The notes under the pieces: model-generated
The model's database searches: none
The model's input: only the letters and a program-made list of their open reading frames with translations
Told to the model about the DNA's origin: nothing
Shown: positions 46,562 through 56,104 of the stretch, piece after piece
Layout: every line of letters begins with the position of its first letter
Position numbering within the stretch: the first letter of the stretch is position 1
NCBI GenBank assembly: GCA_000153445.1
Contig: CH672399.1
Location: 1-64,000, forward strand
DNA: 64,000 bases
Direction of reading: 5' to 3'
DNA from: a gamma proteobacterium HTCC2207
GTDB lineage: Bacteria; Pseudomonadota; Gammaproteobacteria; Pseudomonadales; Porticoccaceae
Program-made: the position numbers and the translations under genes

Positions 46562-49500
46562 TTAAAGCTTCAGCAGTCGTCTTCTAAAGAACAGCGCCAG
46601 CCCAATAAACATTATCAACAACAGTGACATATCGGGTGACTGATTAACCGCAACAGTACAACCACCGCCACCACTAGACTTATTAATTGTCAGAGCAGCA
46701 GAGGTCACAGTTGTACTATCAGTTCCATCACTGATCATTGCCGCCACCGTGACGCTGCCACCCGTATTGCCTGGAGTTATTGTCGCAGTGTAGACACCCT
46801 CCCCTTGAGCGGTAAAGCTGCCTACGGAGACGTCAGCAACAGAGGCTGTTGCAGTAACTGTCATACCTTCCAACTGGCGACCATCCGCATCAACCGCGGT
46901 CACAGTCACAGTGGCAGTAGTTGAACCGCCGGCATCCAATTCAGTCGCACTTAATGTAATCGAACTACCACTGCTTGGAGGGCCAAAATACAGTGTTGCT
47001 AAACCACTGGGATCCGTTACAGTGCCGTCGGCGACACCATCTGTATCATTGGGGCCACCATCTTCGATAAACAGCTGTATGCAGCTATCACCGGTAGTCA
47101 AACCACTGACATAGAGGTCACTTCCAGGTTCAGGACAGGCGCCATTAGAGGCCGCCGCTGAAGAGATTGCGTTAGTCGCGTCGACTACAAAATCCTGCCA
47201 ACCAATATTCTCATCGATAAACTTTCTGAACACTGAATTGGCTGGGATAGCAGAGGCAAGTGGCAATACCAGATTATAAGACTCACCGGCCGCAGCACCA
47301 GAAACTGTAAAGTCGAAAAGACCGCTGGGGTATTCATAGTCATCATCAGCAGAGCCAGTTACCACTACTAACTGCTCTTCGCTAAGACCTACCGAATTGG
47401 TACCTGCAGAGAACACAGAATCACCCAGAGCAATAGTAGTACCCACTGGTGCCTGCATTACCTGAATGGAATCACCACCTACTGGCGCCAGATAGCTTTC
47501 AACAATATTGTCTTGGTAATCTGGAATGCCGTCGCCATCAGAGTCATCTAAGCCCTCTTCAGCGTCGAATATGCCATCGCCATCGGTGTCCACTGTGGCT
47601 TCAAGAACCAGCTGCTCAGCCAGTACTTTTAGTACCACTGATTTAGACGCGCTTAATAGCGGGCTGCCATTGTCAGTTACCTTAGCGGCAACCGATACAG
47701 TACCTGCCTGCATAGCACTTGGATCAAAAGTCAGCACCTGATCTGTGATCGAAACACCGGCAAGATCGCTAGTGCTAGGGTCCCATTCAAAGGTATGAGT
47801 ATCCGCTGTATTTTGGTCTGTATAGGTTGCAGTGACTGTTACCAAACCATTATCAGCTGAGACAATTCGCCCTTGCTGTTGGTTTTGCGTAATGGCAAAA
47901 CTCAACTGCGGGGCAAGATTCTCTTCGACAACAGTAACGGTTCGTTCAACCACAGCACCCAGTGCTGCGTTGGTTGGCTCACCCAACGTGATAACGATAG
48001 TCTCAGGGACTTCAGACTCGGCGTCAGCGACAATATCCAGCATCACAGTTGCCGAAGAACCTTCAGTGATCACGACATTGTCACTGGGGACGCTAAAGTC
48101 ATCAGAGAGCGCGGCTGTTCCACTAAGGGTAAAGGGAATCGTTACTGGGTAATCAGCTGCATCGCCGCTCATGATAAAGCGGATTTCAACTTGGCTGCCC
48201 TCAGTGGTAACGGAGGATGGCGTCAAGCTAACCAGTGGCACTACTTTGATCGTTTGAACTGCCGACTCAGTGTTTCCAGCGGCGTCTTCAACAGACCAGG
48301 TGTTGCTGTAAACTCCCGATTTAAGCGTATTCTCCAACAAGCTAGCAACTGGGGTTAGGGCGCCATCTTTGTTATCTACAGCAGATGCCTGGCCAAAATC
48401 AACAGTTGTCATCAGACCAGTAGCCGAGACAATAACATCCTCAGGAATGGACAATACAGGTGGCAGCTCATCCTTAGCTGGGTCTGAACCCGCGGCATAT
48501 TCATCGGCATTGGAAATACCATCGCCATCCAAGTCAGCACTGGCGTCATCGGCATTATTGGGGTCTAGACCGTTTGCCGTTTCATAAAAGTCCGGTAATC
48601 CGTCAGCATCAGTATCCAGAACTACAACTGACACTGTCGCCGTCTTAGTTGTGGTATTTGAGGCCGCATCAGACACAGTGAAGGTGACAAGCGTATCGCC
48701 AATAACAAATTCACCTGGGCGGTCGTCGCTAATATTGGCGGTGATATCACCGTCTTTATTATCCTCTGCAGCCAGCGCGGCAAAGAACTCAGTCAAACTG
48801 CTGGCAGTCGCGGCCACTGCATCGCCGGGCATATCCACATTAATGGTAATGGAACCTGGAACCGTCAACTCAGGCACAACAACATCCAAACTAACGACCA
48901 CTGCAGCAACGGCCGTGCCTGAATTACCGGCGGCATCTGTAGCAGTAAATGTTAGCTGAGTAGTACCAAACGGGAATATGGCTGGTGCATCATTGCTAAT
49001 CGCAGTAATCGTCCCATCAACATTGTCAGTGGCTGAAGCAGATGCAATAAGAGCGGTGATAGCCGCCAGTGATCCCGACACCCCTTCAGATGTGCCCAGC
49101 ACTGTCAGCTTCGCAGGTACAGTGATCACTGGCGCCGTCTGATCTGTCACAGTCACTATTGAGGTTACAGCTACAGCTTCGTTGTCTGCAGTATCTGTTG
49201 CAGTGAAGGTTATAAGGTTAGCACCGAGCACTAAAGTCGTTGGCGCGTTATTCGCCACAGTAACAGTGCTATCAACATTGTCGATAACATCAACCGAAGC
49301 TAGAAAGCTCACCACTGCCGCGTCGCTAGCTGGAGTTCCCGAAGCATCTAAAGCTGCCACCATAATCGGCTCTGGCGGCGGAGAAAGCACTGGCGCAGTT
49401 TGGTCAGCGACCGTTACTGTAGTGCTGGCAGTCTGTGTGTTGTCGGCAGAGTCAGTGGCGCTAAACTCAACAACCGTTGCACCCAGCGGGAATAGCGCTG

Positions 49501-51709
49501 GCGCATTATTGGTCAGGGTAATTGCAGCATCGACATTATCCACTACAGATGCCGTCGCCAGGAGAGCGACCAGGGTCGCCTCAGTAGCTGCTGTACCTGT
49601 TGCATCAACAGCAGCAATAACCGTATTCACTGGTGCAGTCACAACCGGAGCGGTTTGATCGATAACAGTAATCACTGCGGATGCAGTGTTTGTATTGCCT
49701 GCCGCATCAGATGCAGTAAAGATCACTGTTGTGTCACCTAAAGCAAACTGAGTCGGTGCGTTATTAGTGACAGAGGCTTCAGTATCTACATTATCCGCTG
49801 CCGATGCACTGGCTATAAAGCTAGCGATTGCAGAAGCAGTGGCTGCTGTACCAGTGGCGTCAACTGCAGCTACTGTGAGCGAAGCAGGAGCAGTGACCAC
49901 TGGGCCTGTTTGGTCAGTAACCGTAATCGTTGAGGTGACTGCTACAGCAGCATTGCCCGCAGCATCTACTGCAGAAAAGGTTACAACATTGGCACCCAGA
50001 GCTAGCGTTAGTGCAGCGTTATTTTCAATAGTTACCGCGCTATCAACATTATCGGTAACAGCTGCGGCGCCTAAAAATTCTGCCACTGCAGAATTAGTAT
50101 TTGGTGTTCCCAGTTCGTTTACTGCCCCAACAGTTATAGCGTCAGGTGCAGTAAGAACCGGCACAGTTTGGTCAGCAATCGTCACTGTGCTGCTAGCGGT
50201 GCCTGACAGTCCTGACGAATCACTCGCACTAAAGGTCACAACGGTGTCACCCAGAGGGAATTGATCTGGAGCATCACTCGTCAGAGTCAGCTCACCGTCG
50301 ACATTATCTTCGGCCGATGCTGCCGCTAAGAAAACAACAATGGCATTATTAGTGGCCGCAGTACCGGTCGAATCACCCGCCGCAACAACAATAGCGGATG
50401 GTGCACTCACAACCGGATCGGTTTGGTCAGCAACAGTAATGGTTGTCGATCCTGAACTGGTATTGCCTGCGGCATCAGTTGCAGTAAACACTATAGTGGT
50501 GTTGCCTAATGGTAACTGGGTGGGCGCGTTGGTAGTAATAGAAACGTTGACATCAACATTATCCGTTGCTGATGCACTGGCAATAAAGCTAACAACTGTC
50601 GCGTCGGAGGCAGCGACACCATTGGCATCAATGGCTGCAACTGCAGTTGCGCTTGGCGGCGTTATCAGCGGTGGAGTTTGATCCGTTACCGTGACAACCG
50701 AGCTGGCAGCACCCAGATTGCCGAAGGCGTCGGTGGCGCTAAACACGACGGTCGTAGATCCAAGGGGAAAAACACTATCGGCACTGCTGGTGATAACAAC
50801 AGAGCTATCAACATTATCTAAACCAGTTGCGTTATCCAAATACGCAGTAATCGCATCGGTACTGGTTGAAGTACCGGAGGCATCAGTCGCCGCTACTGTT
50901 ATCGAAGCCGGAGCCGTAATAACAGGGCCAGTAACATCTTTACTAACCTCGAGTGAAGCCGTAGCTTGCTCAGAACCAGATTGAGCGGATGCAGTTACGG
51001 TAATAACGCCTTCATTTAATCCACCAGCATCAAGATTATTCTGAGCCCAAACACCATCAACACAGCTGGTCGGTGAACCTCCAGAAATTGATGTAGCACC
51101 ACTTGTCATCTCAACGAAAACAGCAGCTTCGGCACGGTTACAAGTCCCTGAAACCGAATAGCTGTCGTTATTATTATCGCTGTTAATCAATGGCGCGGAG
51201 GTAATCGCCACCGATAGAGATTCTGCAACAGCAACACTCTCAGCGACAAAGGTATAACCTGCGGCATTGGAAGACTTTGAAAAATTAATAATAGTTGCAG
51301 TAAAACCACTTTGAGCGGTGAAAGGCAGACTATAGAGCGCCGCTGGGAGAGTAGTACCATTCGGCCACGAACCGCCGAAATCAAACCAGCTTGTATTGAG
51401 AAATTTATCCGTCGAGCTGTCATTATCAAAATCACTAGAATCGTCTTGAAATTGTGCGGCACCGGCCAGACCAGTGCTCAGCAGGCCCGTAACATCCCCA
51501 GCTGACAGTTTCGAACTATCAAAATGAACTCTCAAGCCCAAACCAGTAGTCAAATCATCATCTGTGGCTTGATAGCTCACAGTAAGCGTTACGCTATCCC
51601 CCGCAGAGATACCCGACTGAGACAATGCTCCAGTGACGGTTTGGTTTTGAGCGGATACAAACCCAGACAGGGTTAAAAGAAGCGCGAAAGAACTTATTAG
51701 ACGAAGCAT
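46562..51709 (-). CDS. Giant secreted HYR-repeat protein with cohesin-like N-terminus and JDVT-CTERM-like sorting signal
   Basis: 1715 residues. Order: signal peptide 1-20; a cohesin-like beta-sandwich (about 24-165, AGDSVTLTVSYQATDD...LGLRVHFDSSKLS); nine HYR-type immunoglobulin-like modules of about 80-85 residues (about 262-1010, repeated TDQTAPVVTAP...DNVD...FPLG...FTATDAAGN). Then a thrombospondin type 3 calcium segment (DTDADGLPD, DLDGDGISN), a tenth HYR module, a Calx-beta-like domain (about 1140-1235) and a second TSP3 stretch (DTDGDGIFD). Next come a choice-of-anchor-U-like domain (about 1405-1575), a bacterial Ig-like domain (about 1580-1678) and the C-terminal signal GGGGCTVAVNQSPDMS (Cys1684), a hydrophobic helix and RRR. 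Acidic, Thr/Ala-rich, Ca-binding adhesin-like. Likely anchored at the cell surface by the adjacent MrtJ-like protease. Confidence 0.88.
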   Translation of the reverse strand: MLRLISSFALLLTLSGFVSAQNQTVTGALSQSGISAGDSVTLTVSYQATDDDLTTGLGLRVHFDSSKLSAGDVTGLLSTGLAGAAQFQDDSSDFDNDSSTDKFLNTSWFDFGGSWPNGTTLPAALYSLPFTAQSGFTATIINFSKSSNAAGYTFVAESVAVAESLSVAITSAPLINSDNNNDSYSVSGTCNRAEAAVFVEMTSGATSISGGSPTSCVDGVWAQNNLDAGGLNEGVITVTASAQSGSEQATASLEVSKDVTGPVITAPASITVAATDASGTSTSTDAITAYLDNATGLDNVDSSVVITSSADSVFPLGSTTVVFSATDAFGNLGAASSVVTVTDQTPPLITPPSATAVAAIDANGVAASDATVVSFIASASATDNVDVNVSITTNAPTQLPLGNTTIVFTATDAAGNTSSGSTTITVADQTDPVVSAPSAIVVAAGDSTGTAATNNAIVVFLAAASAEDNVDGELTLTSDAPDQFPLGDTVVTFSASDSSGLSGTASSTVTIADQTVPVLTAPDAITVGAVNELGTPNTNSAVAEFLGAAAVTDNVDSAVTIENNAALTLALGANVVTFSAVDAAGNAAVAVTSTITVTDQTGPVVTAPASLTVAAVDATGTAATASAIASFIASASAADNVDTEASVTNNAPTQFALGDTTVIFTASDAAGNTNTASAVITVIDQTAPVVTAPVNTVIAAVDATGTAATEATLVALLATASVVDNVDAAITLTNNAPALFPLGATVVEFSATDSADNTQTASTTVTVADQTAPVLSPPPEPIMVAALDASGTPASDAAVVSFLASVDVIDNVDSTVTVANNAPTTLVLGANLITFTATDTADNEAVAVTSIVTVTDQTAPVITVPAKLTVLGTSEGVSGSLAAITALIASASATDNVDGTITAISNDAPAIFPFGTTQLTFTATDAAGNSGTAVAAVVVSLDVVVPELTVPGSITINVDMPGDAVAATASSLTEFFAALAAEDNKDGDITANISDDRPGEFVIGDTLVTFTVSDAASNTTTKTATVSVVVLDTDADGLPDFYETANGLDPNNADDASADLDGDGISNADEYAAGSDPAKDELPPVLSIPEDVIVSATGLMTTVDFGQASAVDNKDGALTPVASLLENTLKSGVYSNTWSVEDAAGNTESAVQTIKVVPLVSLTPSSVTTEGSQVEIRFIMSGDAADYPVTIPFTLSGTAALSDDFSVPSDNVVITEGSSATVMLDIVADAESEVPETIVITLGEPTNAALGAVVERTVTVVEENLAPQLSFAITQNQQQGRIVSADNGLVTVTATYTDQNTADTHTFEWDPSTSDLAGVSITDQVLTFDPSAMQAGTVSVAAKVTDNGSPLLSASKSVVLKVLAEQLVLEATVDTDGDGIFDAEEGLDDSDGDGIPDYQDNIVESYLAPVGGDSIQVMQAPVGTTIALGDSVFSAGTNSVGLSEEQLVVVTGSADDDYEYPSGLFDFTVSGAAAGESYNLVLPLASAIPANSVFRKFIDENIGWQDFVVDATNAISSAAASNGACPEPGSDLYVSGLTTGDSCIQLFIEDGGPNDTDGVADGTVTDPSGLATLYFGPPSSGSSITLSATELDAGGSTTATVTVTAVDADGRQLEGMTVTATASVADVSVGSFTAQGEGVYTATITPGNTGGSVTVAAMISDGTDSTTVTSAALTINKSSGGGGCTVAVNQSPDMSLLLIMFIGLALFFRRRLLKL

Positions 51710-51878
51710 GAAAAATCCCTAGGATTTGCAGAACAATCAAATGTTTTTATTGGGTACCATACTATGCAATTAAGCGTGGTCTATGCAAATTTAAATCGTC
51801 AACTAACAACCTATTTAAAATTTTAGTAAAACAGAAGAATTCACAACAGATCTACAATACAAGTCTAAAAACTTACAG

Positions 51879-51967
51879 ATGCTAGAAATAGCATAATCCA
51901 GAGGACTTTTCGGCGCGCAACCTACCAAACAACCAAGTGCAGCTAATCTTCGATTAGCAGAGAGTCC
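51879..51967. ncRNA. Possible structured RNA in the leader of the giant surface-protein gene
   Basis: The 321-bp gap between the two large secreted-protein genes contains stacked hairpins. These are ATGCTA-GAAA-TAGCAT (51879-51894), a perfect 7-bp hairpin GCTAATC-TTC-GATTAGC (51942-51958), and an enclosing GGACT/AGTCC pairing (51903-51907 with 51963-51967). The GAAA tetraloop exists only if the plus strand is transcribed; on the minus strand this is the 5' leader of the giant gene. No known riboswitch consensus was matched. Confidence 0.3.
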
Positions 51968-52030
51968 CTTACCTAAAGAAGGTGAAAGTTAGCCGGCAGA
52001 GAGAACCCGCCCAACTTCACACCCTGATCC

Positions 52031-54868
52031 TTAATAGCCACTTATTCGTTTGCCATTAGGGCCCTCGACTGTATTGATCTCAGACTGCCATCTACCATAG
52101 GGAATCTCCACAGACAGCACAATCGGCACCCAACCGCTTTCCTTACCCGCCGGCGGCTCAACTATATGGCCGTGATCAAGCTCTATTAGGTTGACCTTAT
52201 TATTGTTCGCCTTCTCAGGCTTGCTCAAAAAATCAGTCGGCTTGTTAATCCAGTTTTGCTGCATATCTTCCACTTTCGCTTGCAGCGAACTGAGATAGGC
52301 CTCGGTATAGATCTCTGGGTAATCCGCCTTTAAATTTTGAAAGGTTGGCTGGTCTTTAAACCTATACCAGCGATACTTAACCTTGCTGCCATCATCCATC
52401 TCTGTCATGTACTCAGTTGAGTCGCAGCCATTCTCTGCAGCGCATATCCAGCAGGCGTAATCGATAAAATCATCATCCGCAGCAAAAAGCTCAGAGGTAT
52501 TACTTCTAACTTCCGCCTCAAACTCTAAATCTGCAGAGGTCTTCACATGAGGCATTAAAGAGGTGGGGTTTGGCTTGTTCGAAATGGATAAACTTTTGAG
52601 TTTCTCTGGCACAGCACTCTCAGACACCGAGAGAAATTGGTAATCAGCTGGACTGTCTCCAGAGGTCACCTTGTAATATTGGCTGAAACCTCTTTCAGCT
52701 CTATTGCGCCAATCATAAAAAAGGTTGACGCCACGATCGACCGTCTCAGTAGTCATTGTCATACCAGCTTGAAAGGCTAAATTATCTCCACTTGACTCTA
52801 ATTCTGACTCGTCCCCTTCCCCTAAAAACTTAAACTCACCTGGCTGTGTAACCTCAGTTTCGGCCCATTTCTCTAGCTCCACAGGATGAGTAAATGCATT
52901 GAGGTCTGTCGCTAATAAATTGGCATTGACCTGGCCATTAAAGAAATCGACAAAATGGTTGTAGGCTTCAACACCATAGCTCCTAGCGCTTAAGGAGTGC
53001 GGTTCGATATTGTTAAGCGAGGGCACGTTTGGCAAAAAGGCCTTGGCATAGATGTCGCCATTTTCATCTAGCGCGGTAAAGACAGATGAATTATCCCGCT
53101 CCGCGCCAATGCTAATCCGACCGGCAGGCGTAAAACCAAAGGAGTCCTGTTCCCTAGACCAATAGTGACCTGATTGATACTCATCCAAACCGTCGGTGTA
53201 CCAGTCTTGTTTGGTCACTACACTCATTAATTGGTCGCGAGAAATTCTACCCGCAACAAAGTCTTTTAATGGCTGCGTAGTTGCCACATTGCTGTCCCAG
53301 TCAGAATCCAGCAATACTTCAAGTGCATTCCACCTATCTATCCTGCGATACCAGAACTCCGGCACATAAGCATAAACAGGCCCGGAAAAATTTTCAGCCT
53401 CGGCAAAAAAGGTCCAGCTGAGCTTCCCTAAATCCTCCGACGTGTCAGCATTGCCCCCTTGAACAGACCAATTCTCTCGCTGCTTACCCTGAATAAAGGG
53501 CAGCGCTAACCAGGCATGACCGAAGAACAACCCGCCCTCATCCTCATGGGTATCCTGATCTTCATCAAATGAAATTAAGTTAGGTGGAACCACTAATGTA
53601 TTGGCAATCTGTACACCGCCAAGATAACCACAGCCGACCCTCTTTTCATAAAAGCCCCATCCCATAATGGAACTATTGCCGTTGTAGAGATGAGTTGCGC
53701 CGCTGGCCATATACTTTGGATAGTATGATCGCCCCATCTTATCATCGGAGAAAATACCACCTTCAATACTTCCTAGAGATGAAAATGGGTGAGAGTTATT
53801 GGGCTGTAACCATTGTCCCCAAATACCCGCCTGAGCTTCCGACCTTATCGCCGAATCCTTGAAAATTCTTGAAAAAAATGACAACCCATACAAACCAAGG
53901 TCTTTGCGCTCCTGCCCAGCCCAGCCGGATACATAGAGCCTAAACTCTACCGACCAATCAGCTTCGCATTGAAGCCCTACCTCTCCCTCCGGAAGCAAGA
54001 CGGTTTGGTGCTGAGTATAGGTCGCTTGCCGCTGAGCCTCGGTAAGGTTGGCATCAGAGAGTAATTTGTGACTGTCGCTAGCATCATCGAAGAAGTGGCA
54101 GTGATGCGCTAAAAATGTACCTGGAATATGTTCAGGATCTGTTTCAGGATCGGCGTAGTAGTCAACCGATAAACCCTGTAGCGAGTTTATAGAAACAGCG
54201 ATATCCTGGGTTGCCAAATCAGTTCCATTAGTCACTGTCACTGTGGCGCTGTAAAAACTCTTCACCGCGTAGTCCGGCGCAGAGGCAAAACTCAAGGCCC
54301 CAGAAGATGAAATCACTAACTCTGCGCCCGAAATACTAAAAGAAAGCGTATCAGGTTCATCAGAGGACGCGCTGACAATGCCTATTGCTAAGTCATCCCA
54401 AGTAACGCTGTCGATAACACTAAAGGACGAACTTGAGGTAAAGAACGGCGCGACGACTCCTCCAGACGTAATATAAGCTAGGATGTCGGCATAACTTACC
54501 CGTGCGGCACCATCACCAACAACACCGTTAGTCATCACATCACCGGTTAAACCAAATAGGTGACGCATCAGCAGTAAACCGTCAGTCAGGGCATCGCCGG
54601 AACCATTCCCATCCAAGTCAAAGGCCGCTGGCCGCTGATCTATATGATTGGCTATGGCCTCCGCATCAGTCACCGAAGCGTCTGGGGCTAGCACGCCATC
54701 AACAAGAGCGCTCCCAGAGAGACCAAACTGGTGCCTGAGCACCAAAATCCCATCAGTCAGGGCATCCGCCTGGCCGTTACCGTCAACATCATAGTCAGAT
54801 GCCATTGCTGAGTTCACAGACAACGTGACCCCTATCAAGATGCTTAACAAACCTGTTCGGAACGTCAT
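52031..54868 (-). CDS. Secreted protein with N-terminal dockerin-like repeats and a large unknown domain
   Basis: About 945 residues from ATG 54868 (the frame opens at TTG 54880). A signal peptide (to about residue 28 of the longer form, ending AMAS) is followed by two dockerin-I-like Ca-binding repeats, DVDGNGQADALTDGILVLRHQFGL (about 31-54) and DLDGNGSGDALTDGLLLMRHLFGL (about 88-111). A cadherin/Ig-like beta domain follows (about 145-235, SFSISGAELVISSSGALSFA). The remaining 700 residues are Trp/Tyr-rich without a recognised fold; an isolated Cys-rich patch (CWICAAENGC) lies near residue 810. Dockerins bind cohesins, and the next gene on the strand begins with a cohesin-like domain, so the two may form an extracellular complex. 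Enzymatic role unknown. Confidence 0.8.
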   Translation of the reverse strand: MTFRTGLLSILIGVTLSVNSAMASDYDVDGNGQADALTDGILVLRHQFGLSGSALVDGVLAPDASVTDAEAIANHIDQRPAAFDLDGNGSGDALTDGLLLMRHLFGLTGDVMTNGVVGDGAARVSYADILAYITSGGVVAPFFTSSSSFSVIDSVTWDDLAIGIVSASSDEPDTLSFSISGAELVISSSGALSFASAPDYAVKSFYSATVTVTNGTDLATQDIAVSINSLQGLSVDYYADPETDPEHIPGTFLAHHCHFFDDASDSHKLLSDANLTEAQRQATYTQHQTVLLPEGEVGLQCEADWSVEFRLYVSGWAGQERKDLGLYGLSFFSRIFKDSAIRSEAQAGIWGQWLQPNNSHPFSSLGSIEGGIFSDDKMGRSYYPKYMASGATHLYNGNSSIMGWGFYEKRVGCGYLGGVQIANTLVVPPNLISFDEDQDTHEDEGGLFFGHAWLALPFIQGKQRENWSVQGGNADTSEDLGKLSWTFFAEAENFSGPVYAYVPEFWYRRIDRWNALEVLLDSDWDSNVATTQPLKDFVAGRISRDQLMSVVTKQDWYTDGLDEYQSGHYWSREQDSFGFTPAGRISIGAERDNSSVFTALDENGDIYAKAFLPNVPSLNNIEPHSLSARSYGVEAYNHFVDFFNGQVNANLLATDLNAFTHPVELEKWAETEVTQPGEFKFLGEGDESELESSGDNLAFQAGMTMTTETVDRGVNLFYDWRNRAERGFSQYYKVTSGDSPADYQFLSVSESAVPEKLKSLSISNKPNPTSLMPHVKTSADLEFEAEVRSNTSELFAADDDFIDYACWICAAENGCDSTEYMTEMDDGSKVKYRWYRFKDQPTFQNLKADYPEIYTEAYLSSLQAKVEDMQQNWINKPTDFLSKPEKANNNKVNLIELDHGHIVEPPAGKESGWVPIVLSVEIPYGRWQSEINTVEGPNGKRISGY

Positions 54869-55120
54869 AATATTAACCAAAACTCATCAACCCAAGTGAA
54901 ATGCGTCTTCAACGATTCACAGTCACCTTCTATACAAAATTGCATATAACAATATTCAACCACAAATAGCTATATGGGCTTCGGGCCCATCAGTAATAAA
55001 AGACAGATCTTTATATCAGGCTCGACCAAGGCAAACCCTGTTATTGCGAACGAAAAATGGTCCAAAATAGTTGAGCTTTCCGTAAGGAACGCACTTGGTT
55101 AGAACACAAAAGGTTGAACT

Positions 55121-55483
55121 ATGTCTGGCTTGAAAAAAGCACTGCTGCCCTACGGAACAACATCTAGTGCACCCTCAATAGTGTTACCTGATACTGCTCT
55201 GTTTCTTTCAGAGCGCGGTTCATTAACCAAGAACTATTTTGAGAACGTCGTTGAGCTGTTGAATAGAGAGTATGAGGCTATAAAAAGCCTTGCTGTTTTA
55301 AATGAGCTTGTCTACAGGGCGTCCTACAACTTTGTTCCTCGTGTTGGCCAACGCTACCACCTGTATAAAAAGGCCGATGACACCTATCTTTTAAGCATGA
55401 TTGAAGATTGGACGGCATATGAGTTTGTCGTCACTGTAGAGTACACCGCCGACAGTGTCTGGAAAGATGTCAGCTCTGTTTAG
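55121..55483 (+). CDS. DUF2452-like small cytoplasmic protein
   Basis: A 120-residue soluble protein. The C-terminal part FVPRVGQRYHLYKKADDTYLLSMIEDW...VWKDV has the pattern of DUF2452 proteins (F-x-P-x2-G-x2-Y-x-LY ... LS-x-I). The N-terminus is variable. AAGG lies 8 bp before the ATG. Function unknown; monocistronic. Confidence 0.75.
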   Translation: MSGLKKALLPYGTTSSAPSIVLPDTALFLSERGSLTKNYFENVVELLNREYEAIKSLAVLNELVYRASYNFVPRVGQRYHLYKKADDTYLLSMIEDWTAYEFVVTVEYTADSVWKDVSSV

Positions 55484-55501
55484 CTAAACCATTGAGCCAA
55501 A

Positions 55502-55571
55502 AATCTAAGCTCTTTAACCTAAGCTCTCTAATTTAAGCTGTCTAACCCAAGCTCTCCAACCTCAGTCTGCC
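55502..55571. repeat. 14-bp tandem repeat spanning the thioesterase stop codon
   Basis: Five 14-bp units of AACCTAAGCTCTCT (55502-55515, 55516-55529, 55530-55543, 55544-55557, 55558-55571). The last overlaps the stop codon of the thioesterase gene, and the others extend downstream of it. Same arrangement as at mvaB but with an unrelated unit. Confidence 0.85.
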
Positions 55572-55993
55572 AAGCTCGGCTGTCGCTCTAAAACATTGGC
55601 CCTGTAGAACGCGGGGATAGGAATAGATTTGCGGGTTTTCGGATCGACAAAGACCTGAGTTAACCCCCCTTTAGCTAAGAGCGTCCCGTCATCGCTATGA
55701 TAGAGCTCAAATACCGCATCAGCACTCGACTTTCCCAGCCGCGAATAGCCAACAGTCACCCTCACCTCGCTATTACCACCGATCTCATTGATATAGTCGC
55801 AGTGGATATTCACCGTAAAGATTAGACAGGGCGCAACAAGCGGATCCATGATATCGAGGCCAAGCTCTTCCATATAGGCACCAAGAACCTCATCCCCATA
55901 TACTAAGTAGTTAGCAAAATAGAGGTGCCCCTGAGCATCTAGATCGCGGAACCGAACTTTGACATTATCGCTAAAAGGTAATTGGCTTTGCAT
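55562..55993 (-). CDS. 4-hydroxybenzoyl-CoA thioesterase family (YbgC/FadM-like) acyl-CoA thioesterase
   Basis: Single hot-dog domain: VRFRDLDAQGHLYFANYLVYGDEVLGAYMEELG with the catalytic Asp in the RDLDAQGH motif, then the central beta sheet with CDYINEIGGNSEVRVTVGYSRLGKSS. It hydrolyses acyl-CoA thioesters in the cytoplasm. The ATG at 55993 (143 residues) with AGAGGA upstream is preferred to the TTG at 56035. Monocistronic. Confidence 0.87.
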   Translation of the reverse strand: MQSQLPFSDNVKVRFRDLDAQGHLYFANYLVYGDEVLGAYMEELGLDIMDPLVAPCLIFTVNIHCDYINEIGGNSEVRVTVGYSRLGKSSADAVFELYHSDDGTLLAKGGLTQVFVDPKTRKSIPIPAFYRANVLERQPSLAD

Positions 55994-56104
55994 GGAGTGA
56001 CTGTCCTCTGAGATCGCCAGAAAAATTCTGACCAAACACTAGTCTACGGCATCGAAAAAAAATGTAAATCAGCGACAAGTTTGGTGACGATATTTAAGCT
56101 TTGT

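Noticed and set aside
46911-50984. Series of antisense open frames of 65-165 codons across the giant HYR gene
   Set aside because: They mirror the repetitive Thr/Ala/Val-rich codons of the real gene, have no ribosome binding sites and translate to low-complexity Ser/Ala/Thr sequence.
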